A DNA stretch of 64,000 nt, from positions 2,653,880-2,717,879 of the forward strand of contig CM046852.1 of NCBI GenBank assembly GCA_025618425.1, read 5' to 3'. Every line of letters starts with the position of its first letter. Position 1 is the first letter of the stretch. Positions 47,590 through 57,371 of the stretch are shown in pieces. Source of the DNA: Heliocidaris tuberculata (lineage: Eukaryota; Echinodermata; Echinoidea; Camarodonta; Echinometridae). The notes beneath the pieces were generated by a model that was given only the letters and a program-made list of their open reading frames with translations, had not been told where the DNA came from and ran no database searches. The position numbers and the translations under genes are program-made.

Positions 47590-50500
47590 AGAGTGAAAAA
47601 TTACTTTTATGAATATAAATGTTAAAGCATACATAGTTTTGATCAGGAAAATAAAAAAACCCCAATAAAATAAGAGATCATGAACAAGAACTCAACAGAA
47701 TTACAAATTCATGTTATTCCATGTCCTAAGAATTGGATTTAAGGTTTTAAATAATTTAAAATGAGCACACATTATTTAAGCCTATACCACATCCAATTAC
47801 AGTTTATAACATACTTACAATGTACATGTAGTAGATTTGGCATGCAAATTGAAAAAATATCTGTGCATGCATAATCTCTCCTCTGCTCTGAGTATTGAAT
47901 ACATTGCATAATGTACATTAAGATACATTGTTAGATGTACACTATGTGCCAAGTAATAAAACAAGTGATCTTTCTGAAACAACTTGAAAATAATGTCATT
48001 CTATAAAAGGGATCTTTTCAGAAATAGATTTGTTTTGCTTTTAAACTATCAATCATCATCATATTGTCGGTTGAGAGCCAGAAGGGCATTAAATCTGTGT
48101 TATGCGTTAGCACCCTTTTAGCTCCAAACAGACAATATGTATTCATATAATGTACATGCATTAGGCTGTACGTATCTAAATGTAACATATACTGGAATAA
48201 ACACATATGAAGATGTACAGTATCTTGTCAAATGTATCAAATGCACATTATATCAGTGTTACAAGCTGTATGGAAGAATGTAACAAAAGTGTATAGATAA
48301 AACATGTACATGTACTGTATCTTATGAAGATGTAGACATATTATTATTTTTTGATACATTACATGTATGTAGACATAAGTGTTGGGTACCTCGAGATTGA
48401 TCTTGATCTCGAGACTGGTCTCGAGATCGGCATCAGTAACCTCGATCTTGTTCTTGATCTCGAAGGTGTTGGCCTTGATCTTGATCTCAAGCTTCTGTTC
48501 TTGGAATTTTCGCTTGAGATCGCTCGAGATCAATAGTGTTATTACGTAAATCATCAAACGAAAAAGCTTTTAAAATCGTTCACCAATCGGCGAAAACATG
48601 ACTCAGTGCTGGGTACCTCGAGAATGATCTCGGACATATCTGATCTTGATATCAGATGTTCTAATCTCGATCTTGAGCTGTAGATTCTTGATCTTGATCT
48701 TGATCTCGGACTGTCTGATCTTGATCTTGATCTTGGACCCTCTGGTCTTGGACCCAACACTGGTAGACATATTGTTTTAATTTTTGTATGTGAATTGTTC
48801 TTTTTCGATGTATACATTTTAATACTGGCTCTTGTAATACCTTTTAAAACTTAATAAAGAGAAGATAATGCATTTAAATAAGCTGAAATCTTACCCCCCA
48901 AAAAAAATCCATTTTGCCACATGTAAAGATACATGCATACCAGTAAATGTTTTCCATCTTAAGATATCAACTTATTTCAATATGCTATCTTCTCTTGATT
49001 AAGTTTTTTTTTTTAATGCAAGCATAAAACCCCCCATGTACAAGAGGGAAAAAAATGTCTACATCTTCGTAAGATACAGTGAATCAAATGGTCCCAGCCA
49101 TTGCACTTACATCCTATGGCAGACATTTATCTACATAACCAGCTGGGCCTTGTAACATAAAGAGATACAATCAATCTTACAATCAATTGTAACTCTTCAG
49201 TACATGTTTTGCCATAGACTTACGATTGATATCAATCGTAAGATTGATTGTATCTCTTTATGTTACAGGCCCCACGTTTAATAAATGGGTACCTGGTAGT
49301 GCTTTAGGAAAGTTTGGCTAAAGCGGCTACTTTGTAGACACCCTAGAATCCCATGGGATGGATATGTGTGTAATGAAAAATGTAGCTTTTACTATTATTA
49401 TCATCTTTGACCCTACCTTGCACTGTTTATCTCGCACTCCCTGTGGTAGTAGCTGGAATGGGAGATGTGATTTGATGTAACGAGGTGATGGTAGATTCTT
49501 AATGGTCTCTAAACCAGGACTTGGTCCTTCTAGGAATGGGATGGCATCTTCAACCGTTTCCAAGCTGATGCTGGTCTCCTGGAGATTGCCTCCTTGGAGC
49601 AGTAGATAGATAAGGTCTTGCACCCACACTCCTGAAAATAGAAGAGAAAAGATGTGTGGTTATACATACACATATCATCTTCATAATGCCTGGTTCTTCT
49701 AGGAATTGGATGGCATCTTCTACTGTTTCCAAGCTGATGCTGGTCTCCTGGAGATTGCCTCCTTGGAGCAGTAGATAGATAAGGTCTTGCACCCACACTC
49801 CTGAAAACAGAAGAGAAAAGATGTGTGGTTATACACATATCATCTTCATAATGCTTGGTTCTTCTGGGAACGGGATAGCATCTTCTACTGTTTCCAAGCT
49901 GATGCTGGTCTCCTGGAGATTGCCTCCTTGGAGCAGAAGACAGATAAGGTCCTGTACATGTACCCACACTCCTGAAAATAGAAGAGAAAAGATGTGTAGT
50001 TATAAGTATGAACATATCATCTTCATAATGCTTTATTCTTCTAAGAACGGGATGGCATCTTCTACTGTTTCCAGACTGATGCTGGTCTCCTGGAGATTGC
50101 AACCTTGGAGCAGAAGATAAATCAGGTATTGAACCCACCGATGGCAATGGAAAGATGGAAATCCCTTATTATTTTGTACTTCCAACAGCAGTAAGAAGAA
50201 ATTCAGGGCAAACCTCTCCTCTAATTGATAAATACATTTAGCAAGATACACAGTACAAAGCTGTTCAGAAAATATTTTCAGCCAAAGTTACCTTTTAATC
50301 TAAGCCTGAATACATCATGTCTAATATTTTTTTAATCAAATTTCTTTCAGAATATTATTTCATGGACATAGCTTTTTGGAATTCATATACATACCAAAGT
50401 TTCCAAAAGATAAGAAAAAATATGGAATTGTTTATGGTCATCAGATGTTCACCTACATGTAACTATATGCACTATACAGTACATGGTCTAGCATCTGAAC

Positions 50501-51438
50501 ATACATGTAAATGTATCAATAATAAACTGCTCAGTTCTACTTCAGAATGACATAATGATCCAAATTAAACATCTGACCTTTCAAGTTGGTGTGAAATTTC
50601 AAACCCAGTTTCTGGCTGATGTAAATAGACCTGCCTTGCTTTTAGGGTATTGTTATTTGCCCTGACTATTCACACTATGCACATTGTACATGTACATGTG
50701 CATTTAGATCATAAATTAATTCTACAAAATCATGAAATACAAAATGAAATTAACTTGAGCAAATGGTTATCAATGATGAACTTTTGACGTATATTTAGTA
50801 AATGTGTGGGTTTTCTAAGTAAAAAATTTAAATAAAATTTTGAAAAAAAAAAAGAAGAAAGCACAGGATACGGGACATTCAGGGGTGTATTGATCAGTAC
50901 TTATCCTGTTGTCACAATTGCTTTACAACTAAGTGTTACATTAAAATATGGACCAGTTGTAAGTGAACTGTAATAATGTATATGACAAGAACTCTCTCTC
51001 TAAAAAAAAAAAAAAATCGAGTGATCACTGATGTCACTTCCAGGGAGGGTGAAAACAGAGTGAAAAAGGAAAAAAAATTCACTCTTCATTTGATATTCAC
51101 TTGATATTCACTCCTGAACAGGTAATAACTGGTATGGAGTAAAAAATAGAGTGAGAGAACACTTATAGTGTTAACATGTATAAAAAACTGTGCATACTGG
51201 TGACATGTGAATTGTTCAGGGCTATTATATCTGGACTATTGGCTTATGATGTGAATTGGGTAGTAGGCATGTGGGTGCATGGATAAGAGAGGGTTGTTTT
51301 GAACGGCTCAGGGTTATATTTTAATCAGGGCTAACTTTTGGTAGAGTATTACGTTTCCCTTTCCTATGGGAAATGAAAGTACATGGAGCGTAACGTCTGT
51401 CTGTGAGATGTGTGCTGTTTGGAAATTGATTTCTGCCT

Positions 51439-51470
<32 letters not shown>

Positions 51471-54400
51471 CAAGAGAGAGAGGGGTACAGCAAGATGGAA
51501 GGGAAAAACAACTCTCTTTTACATTTTCCATTTCCATTGGGTAGATAAACTATACAACACTCAAATCTTTGCTGCGCTTTATCGTCACTGGTTCGCAAAC
51601 TGACGCACATAGGCTTAAGTACAGGCTTAAGTACAGGAGATATGTCAGTTTACGAAACCAGCAACGATATTATGAAAATGTACAGGTAGTTCTATTTATT
51701 AGATACATGTGAAAATTGCAAGAGAAAATTTGAGAGAAGAAATTGGAGTGAGAGATGGATAAAGACAATAGAAAGGATAACAGAATTAAAAAAAAAACAA
51801 ACGGATAAATCTGTTTTGAGAGAGAGATAGATAGAGAGAGACCAAGCAAGCAGGAGGAAAAGTAAGAAAGAATGAGAATAAACAGAAAGAAATTGGGAAA
51901 GGATATTTTCATTAAAATATGAAAATGAAGTATGAAAAGAATGAAAGTAAGCGAAGAGAGCTAAATGCACAAGACTTGAGGGAAAACAATAGGGTTTGTA
52001 ATGGATACAGTATGGAAATCAATTTTCAAGTGAGAGACAATCTGTATTCAATTTGGTGTCATCTTGGTAATTGAAAACCATGATGAAGAGGGGTATATCC
52101 ATGAATATAAAGAGAACTATTTAACAACCAATTTCATGGTGATTGCACCTAGGCTAAATGGAAAAACCTGGTCTTGTCTATCTCATCTTTTTATCAGGGT
52201 TAGAAAAAAATCATGATACTTTAAAGGAACTTTAAAAAAAAGATAAAATTTGATTTAGATCAAAACTTATTTATTTGATTTAAATTGATTTATTCAATTT
52301 TTAAAATTTATTGCAGAAATATATGAAGAAAAACCCATTATAATGGTAGATCTAATATCAGACATCTTTTGGAATACAAAACTAGCTCTCACCTGGATGA
52401 ACTTTTTAGGCAAAAAATAAAAAAATTCAAACAATGATTTTTACAAGTTTTTTTTGATACGTCAACAAAATCAATAACAAAATTTGAAGTATTTCTTTTT
52501 TTTGGATTTAAATTGGCAATTAAATTGGCAAACAAAAAACAAGTTGATTTAAATTGTGCCAACCCTGCTTTTTTTCTCTCATTTTATCTCTCATCTGTCC
52601 TTTCCTCTTCTCTCATATGAAAATCTGTCTTTTCTGTATTTTCCCTATTTTTGTTTTCTACCTCTCTTCTCTTCTCACCACTTCTTCCCTTTCCTCTTCT
52701 AATTTCTGTTTTCTTAAATCCTCTATTTCATCTTCTCCATCTTTCTTTACTCTTCCAATCCTCATTTTCCCCCTCTTTTTACATTTTTCTTATCTTTATT
52801 TTTATATTGTAATAGCAAGTTTCAACAGGAAAAGACAATTAAATTATGAAATGAGTTACAAAGAGAACTATTTTGTAGTACATGTACATGTTTTTAAAAT
52901 TTGTACATTTAATGGTATCTCAGATTAGATGAAAACAATGCAATCTTTAAAAAAGAAATTACTATATCCCAATTTTTTCAAATATGCAGATTGATAGCCA
53001 TACTGCATAAATAAGAAATCCTAAAGAAAAAAGAGAGATTTTCATACATAAAAATTATTCAGATATAAGTAGATCCAACAAAAAAGATATACAGGAGGGA
53101 GGGAGGGAGAAAAATACTTCACTGATCTGTAAAACATGCACACATTTTGATCAACATTATTATGCTACAATGTACTAAAGAGACAATATACATGAAGTTT
53201 AAATACACCGAGGACAACCTGAGGCAGTAGGGAGATGGAGAGAGAGAGGTAAAGAGAGAGAGGGAGGTAAAGAGAGAGAGGGAGAGAGAGGGAGAGGGAG
53301 AGGGAGAGAGAGAGGGAGAGAGAGAGAGAGAGAGAGAGGGAGGGGGGGGGGGAAGAGAGAGAGAGAGATAAGAGGAGTGAACAGTGAAATGGGGTAACGA
53401 AAGGGCACTGCTGAATTACCACTAAGTAGGAGACAAGGTAGATGGTTATAAGCATGGAATGTATTAAATGATTGATAATTATTTAGCTTGGCTTGACATG
53501 GCCTCATACTAGCTGGATGTACCTCGGCATCCATTACAGTCTCATATACATTAACCAACACAGTGGAATTGCCTAAGGGTGTACATTAGACATGTTATTA
53601 AAGCTGGCTATGTTACTATATAGTAGTGCTGGTATCAACACCCCTGATGTCGCCACTATGTCGACAAAAGAACTGGTTTTGGACTTTGCCGACATGTCGA
53701 CACGCATGCTCCGATGGCGACATAAAATGGGTCTTTTTACATGTACTAGCTCGCCGTGGCGTCGTGCGCGCGTACGTGATTTGTTTCACATACGCATTAG
53801 CAGCGCGCGCGCGCAACACGATCGCTGCGTATCTAGCTGCGACGACCGGTATACATTACGTACATGTACATGCCTAGATATGCGACACTAGCTGACTCGC
53901 ACCGCATGACTTTCATTAATGCTTGATAAATTGGATCATACAAAACAAATTTTGGGGCAAATAGTTGACAGTGTGCATCTTTGAGAACTGTAAGTGAGTA
54001 TGACTGCGAGTGTGAGCCCGTGAGGACATAGTGCATGTATTCCATGTAGAGCTCTTGTGAATTTGTGTCGGGTAACTCTGGTTTAATAGTGTATGGTCAC
54101 TACGGGAGCGACCCGAGTTTAGACTTGTTTGACTCATGTCCAGATGTCGACACATGTCGACATCGGCGTTAATTTTATTGCGACATGGCGACAAAGATTT
54201 TCCATGCCGATACCAGCACTACTATATAGCCTCATTCAGACACAATGCAGTAAACCCTCTGAAAAAAGAACAAAAAACAAAACCAAAAACACTTTTAGAT
54301 TTTCAGGTAAACTATAAGAAGCAGTTAGATGAAGGTGAAATAAGCAGCTCTTTGCGATTTTCGTTCAAATATGCTGTGATAAACTGCCTTAAAAAAAGAA

Positions 54401-57371
54401 AAACATGTTTTTTTTCACGAGTAATGTACCATGCTTCACACTTCTGTATCTAATAACACACATATGAGTAAGTACGCATAAGACCTTTGTCGCGTCATGC
54501 ATCCTCACTTGCCATTCATTTTATACACAGGCAGTTTACCATGATTGACATATGATGAGAATGAGCCTTAATCCTTTCGAGACAATTGACCACATTTTGT
54601 GCTTGGGCTCAATAACATCTGATTCAGAGCCCTAAAAAAATATACCAGATGCATGAGAAGAAAGAGCAAAAATTTCTGCACACACTATGTCCATTTTTGT
54701 TGCATGACCATATTGCGTTTGATGCCAGAAATTTTAAAAAGGAGAATAAGTTTTAAAATCCTTAAACTGGCAACACATTTAGAGGTTCAAAATCATTGTT
54801 TTTTTTAATCAAATTGGCAATTTTTTTTAAAAACCTTTCAACAAAATTCTTAACCACGTGTATTTTTTTCAAAGACATTACATCTTATTAGAATCATGTA
54901 CATGTAGCACTGAAAGATATTATTGTTGCCAATTTGAAGAAGAATATGTGATCAATTTGGCCCTTGAATAATTCCTGTCCTGAAAGGGTTATAAAGTGAG
55001 CTTATCTTCTACGTGCACTGTTTACAATACATGTATATGATACAAAAATGTGCCTACTATGCTTATAAGTCATTTTATATTGCCATGGCAATTATTATAA
55101 GGCAGTCAAATGTCAGGTCAAGTCCTTAAGGTGCATATTTGATATGTTATAAATAGCTGTTTGTCTGAAGTACCATTATGGATGTCCACCTCCATGTAAC
55201 TGAAGTATGGACAATTTTGTTTTGCCGTCTGCCTACCACCAGGGAATGTAATGTATCAACATCCCTCCTGACATACAGCATGTAATGGATCATCCTCAGG
55301 ACTACACACATACTTGCATGCAAGATACATCCATTTTCCACACATCTTACCTACTAGCTAACTCTCTATCTCTTTCTCTCCCTTTTTTTTTTGCTCTCGC
55401 TCTCCTTTTTTCTTTCTCTCTTCCAATCTCCCTTTTATTTTGGTCGCTCTTTGTCCTTTTTTCTTTCTATCTGCCACTCTATCTCTCCCTTTTCGATCTC
55501 TTTCTCTAGAGGTCTCCTATCATTAATCCTCATTACCCAGTCCCTCCGATTGAAGCCATATAGGTCTCCTTGTTGGTTATTTACATGTACAAGCATATAC
55601 CGTACTAGACAGAAATAAACATCTGTTATGGGGAATCATTTATTGAAACTGACATTTGTCAACCTTCCCCATAGATAAACGGTACTTCCGTACTACCAGC
55701 ACAAGGGGTCTGTTACCGTGCATGGTATGCAGGTTACGAGGTCTTACAAATTCAAAATTTCTTACTTTCAGCTAATGATCCGTCCCATTTTGTGAAGCTG
55801 CTGCGCTGCGCTGATACGTCCAACTTACCGTCCAATGTTAGACTGCCGTGTCCTTTGTCAACTAAGACACTCTCCCCAAAACAGGAGATTTGGTCAAACT
55901 CATTTCTTTTTGTGCATTGCTACTCACTTCAGAATTGAATTATATATTATGATGATCAAGTAATTCTAGATTTATTTCTTGTAAACATTCCTTATGATAC
56001 TGAAAAGATGATAAAATATCGCTATTTTTGTTCTGTATGGTAGTGGATCCTATTTCCGAACACTTTTCAGAATATCAACGATCGCAAATAAAATATCAAA
56101 CGAATATATCTGTCAAACTTACATAATGAATGCTTAAAGTCCTACAGAAAAAGAAGTTGGTGGAATTTGAAAAAGAAAACGTAGATTTAATACGATATTT
56201 CCTTCCGAGCGAACCCATTCCCAACGACACGGCGTTCTGGTCCCTTGAAAAAGGTATTGTATTACCGAACGTGTGAAACCTATGGGAAAAAGACACACAA
56301 CCTACCCCGATTTCGGGCCAATGGGATGAAGACTGGGGGTGACGAGAGAGCAGGTTATAAGATATTACTTATGTTTTTTGCCTCATTTTATGATCTTCTG
56401 CCCTGTGTTTTGTGTGTCAAATAGTGTGGAGAACATATGCGTAGTCCCATGCGTATGAAAGCCATTTTAGTGCTTATTTTGTACACGTTCGGTAAAACAA
56501 TGCTGTTCGGAAATACAATGCATGACTATACAGTTTTAATGACAGTTCAAGCCTTGTAATGTCGATCGCAATACAATCACAATCAGTCGGCAATGCACCG
56601 ACTGTACTATCACACTTTTCTCAAGGCCCCCCTACTATACGGCATATTAAGACTAAGAGAGCTTTCAGTCTCTATGTAAAGAGGTTTGTGGGGCCAGACA
56701 TAGTCTCAGTGGAACAACCGACGATATAGAGACTGAAGCTTTCGGTCTAATAATATGGTACATGCATTCTTACTAGTTGTCAGGTAAAATAGATCATCTA
56801 AATTAACATCAATAAATCATAAATAATTCGATCTATTCTAACAAGTTAGATACATGTCACAAAGTATGGTAAAGACAAAAGAGTTCTAACATCACTCATC
56901 AGATTTCAGAATCATACAGGAATGTGATTCTCAATGAGTTATCAAATAGACACAACAATTTAATGAAACATAGGGGTCTATTTTATATTGGTTTCTACAT
57001 AACTAAGATACATGTAGGACTAGCAGACTAAATCAATACGTGCGTAACACAAGCTGCTAGCATGCTATCTAAATGAGATGTAAAACAATTGGCAATGCGG
57101 AGTGTATGCTTGATCGTATGCAATTCATGCACGCACATCATTGAATTCACACACTACAGCACTGCCACTGTTTTGCATTTTCACTGAACTTACCAGCACG
57201 GGGATATGACAAAATCCAGACATCGTCCGGCCTCACGGAAAATTCTGCGATTTCTTGAATCTTCCCTCTGCAAAATGGCGGCAAACGAACCCCGTCGACG
57301 ACATAATAATGCATAAAATCATCCTCCAGCTCCAATTTGCTCGGAGATTCGGGGGAGGATGCCTGCGCCAT
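44044..57371 (-). CDS. SULT4A1: Cytosolic sulfotransferase, SULT4A1-like, six exons
   Basis: Exons in transcript order: 57371-57194, 49631-49417, 47397-47271, 45900-45806, 45178-45064 and 44159-44044, joining to 281 codons plus TAA. All junctions are GT-AG and phases agree. Human SULT4A1 is 284 aa. Family text: GVRLPPFCRGKIQEIAEF (27-44), VRPDDVWILSYPRAG (46-60), PSPRYIKSHLP (107-117, His115 at the catalytic-base position), VIYVARNPKDVMCSFYDFHR (132-151, with the 3'-phosphate Arg137 and Ser145), LGYGSYF..FWKHR..NVLFLKYEDV, and EDRVGFWRYYFTVHMNDKMN near the C-terminus. Sulfotransferases move sulfate from PAPS to small acceptors; SULT4A1 is an orphan enzyme with little known activity. Here the 5'-phosphosulfate loop YPKSGT is YPRAGV, and the RKGxxGDWK motif is degenerate, so catalysis is doubtful. 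I start at 57371 because it matches the family N-terminus; an in-frame ATG at 57461 would add 30 residues. The 7.6-kb first intron holds duplicated copies of exon 2. Confidence 0.88.
44260..44470 (-). repeat. (GA)n microsatellites in the last SULT-like intron
   Basis: GAGAGA tracts at about 44262-44322 and 44435-44467, close to the terminal exon's acceptor, giving a CT-rich tract on the transcribed strand. Confidence 0.85.
46507..46740 (+). mobile_element. Uninterrupted copy of the (AATC)n-tailed retroposon
   Basis: GAGGCCGCCATCAACATCAA to AATAAAATCAATCAAACAAA matches the 24480-25235 copy without its TTAA insertion, and so provides the empty-site reference. It lies in SULT intron 3. Confidence 0.65.
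46741..46830 (-). repeat. Telomere-like degenerate CCCTAA tract
   Basis: Words CCTAATCTTAGCCCTAA, CCAATCTTAAACCC and AACCCTAACCCTAACAC. It is the inverse of the tract at 35518-35640 and abuts the MITE at 46831. Confidence 0.6.
46831..47151. mobile_element. 321-bp MITE with CGTCATTTTTACGAACTGA ends
   Basis: The left end CGTCATTTTTACGAACTGAC (then GAATC.GTGC) is inverted at the right (GATTCATCAGTTCGTAAAAA then CGACG). An internal extra copy of TTTTACGAACTGTCGAATC lies near 46890. A tiny relative is at 51580-51669. It lies about 120 bp from SULT exon 3. Confidence 0.7.
47405..47600 (-). repeat. (GA)n-rich tract next to the SULT exon 3 acceptor
   Basis: GAGAGA and GAAAGAG repeats start within 10 bp of the acceptor (47398-47400), so on the transcribed strand a long CT tract leads into exon 3. 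Confidence 0.85.
48377..48762. mobile_element. 386-bp hAT-like (composite) element with GATCTTGATCTCGA repeats
   Basis: GTAGACAT duplicates flank it (48369-48376 and 48763-48770). Ends are AAGTGTTGGGTACC and GGACCCAACACTG; the expected first base C has mutated to A. The interior is degenerate CTTGATCTCGAGAT sequence. A second left-end-like CAGTGCTGGGTACCTCGAGA at about 48604 suggests two related copies fused. Confidence 0.75.
49145..49273. mobile_element. Palindromic MITE, relative of 35333-35502
   Basis: GGGCCTTGTAACATAAAGAG (then ATACAATCAATCTTA) is inverted in the right half (TAAGATTGATTGTATCTC then TTTATGTTACAGGCCC). It can form a near-perfect hairpin. It lies in SULT intron 2, about 145 bp from the exon 2 donor. 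Confidence 0.75.
49531..50145 (-). repeat. Tandem duplication of the 5' half of SULT exon 2 (about 170-bp unit, four copies)
   Basis: The first 100 or so bases of exon 2 (VWVQDLIYLLLQGGNLQETS..TVEDAI.FLEE) plus about 65 bp of intron recur. Copies 1-3 have their acceptor junctions at 49631, 49800 and 49971, a period of 169-171 bp, with the acceptor TTTTCAG or AAACAG..CAG retained. Copy 4 (about 50034-50137) has lost the acceptor. Copies 2-4 lack the 3' half of the exon and its donor, so each would read into intron if used. All four remain open in frame. Copy 3 has a 6-bp in-frame insertion. Confidence 0.85.
50250..51430. other. SULT intron 1 sequence, nothing recognised
   Basis: AT-rich, with TACATGTA-type words and an A run at about 51003-51015. 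No exon supported. Confidence 0.45.
51442..51482. repeat. (GA)n microsatellite
   Basis: GAGAGA tract with one CAA interruption. Confidence 0.85.
51580..51669. mobile_element. 90-bp palindromic mini-element, relative of 46831-47151
   Basis: TATCGTCACTGGTTCGCAAA (then CTGACGCACAT) is inverted at the right (ATATGTCAGTTTACGAAACC then AGCAACGATA). The centre holds a short direct repeat AGGCTTAAGTAC. Confidence 0.65.
51670..53220. other. SULT intron 1 sequence, purine- and pyrimidine-rich
   Basis: Loose GA-rich (51720-51960) and CT-rich (52560-52790) blocks. No exon or bounded element supported. Confidence 0.45.
53235..53375 (-). repeat. (GA)n/(GAGG)n microsatellite
   Basis: GAGAGAGG tracts with a short G run near 53342. 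The Ser/Leu/Pro frames on the minus strand are artefacts. Confidence 0.9.
53624..54221. mobile_element. 598-bp hAT-like element with TSD CTATATAG
   Basis: TAGTGCTGGTATC at the left and GATACCAGCACTA at the right are perfect inverse ends, each flanked by CTATATAG (53616-53623, 54222-54229). Subterminal zones are rich in TGTCGACA/GGCGACA words. A CpG-rich core at about 53750-53835 includes GCAGCGCGCGCGCGC. No transposase frame is present. Confidence 0.85.
54568..54992. mobile_element. TTAA-target MITE, copy 2 of the CCTTTCGAGACA family
   Basis: TTAATCCTTTCGAGACAATT opens it and CTGTCCTGAAAGGGTTAT closes it. The body matches 31952-32373 and 60630-61050. The right TTAA has decayed to TTAT. Confidence 0.75.
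54993..56030. other. SULT intron 1 sequence
   Basis: A CT-rich block at about 55365-55510. No exon or bounded element supported elsewhere. Confidence 0.45.
56035..56531 (-). mobile_element. TIR element with GTATAGTCA..CCGAACA ends, copy B (reverse of 27161-27546)
   Basis: On the minus strand it starts GTATAGTCATGCATTGTATT and runs through CCGAACAGCATTGTTTTACC, with long interior identity to copy A. It is about 110 bp longer than copy A because of an extra segment near 56290-56440. Confidence 0.7.
56646..56752. mobile_element. 107-bp palindromic mini-element
   Basis: TTAAGACTAAGAGAGCTTTC (then AGTCTCTAT) is inverted at the right (ATAGAGACTGAAGCTTTCGG then TCTAA). It lies in SULT intron 1. 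Confidence 0.65.

Noticed and set aside
49530..50147. A 205-codon minus-strand frame as a separate gene
   Set aside because: It is an off-frame reading through the tandem copies of SULT exon 2 and intron.
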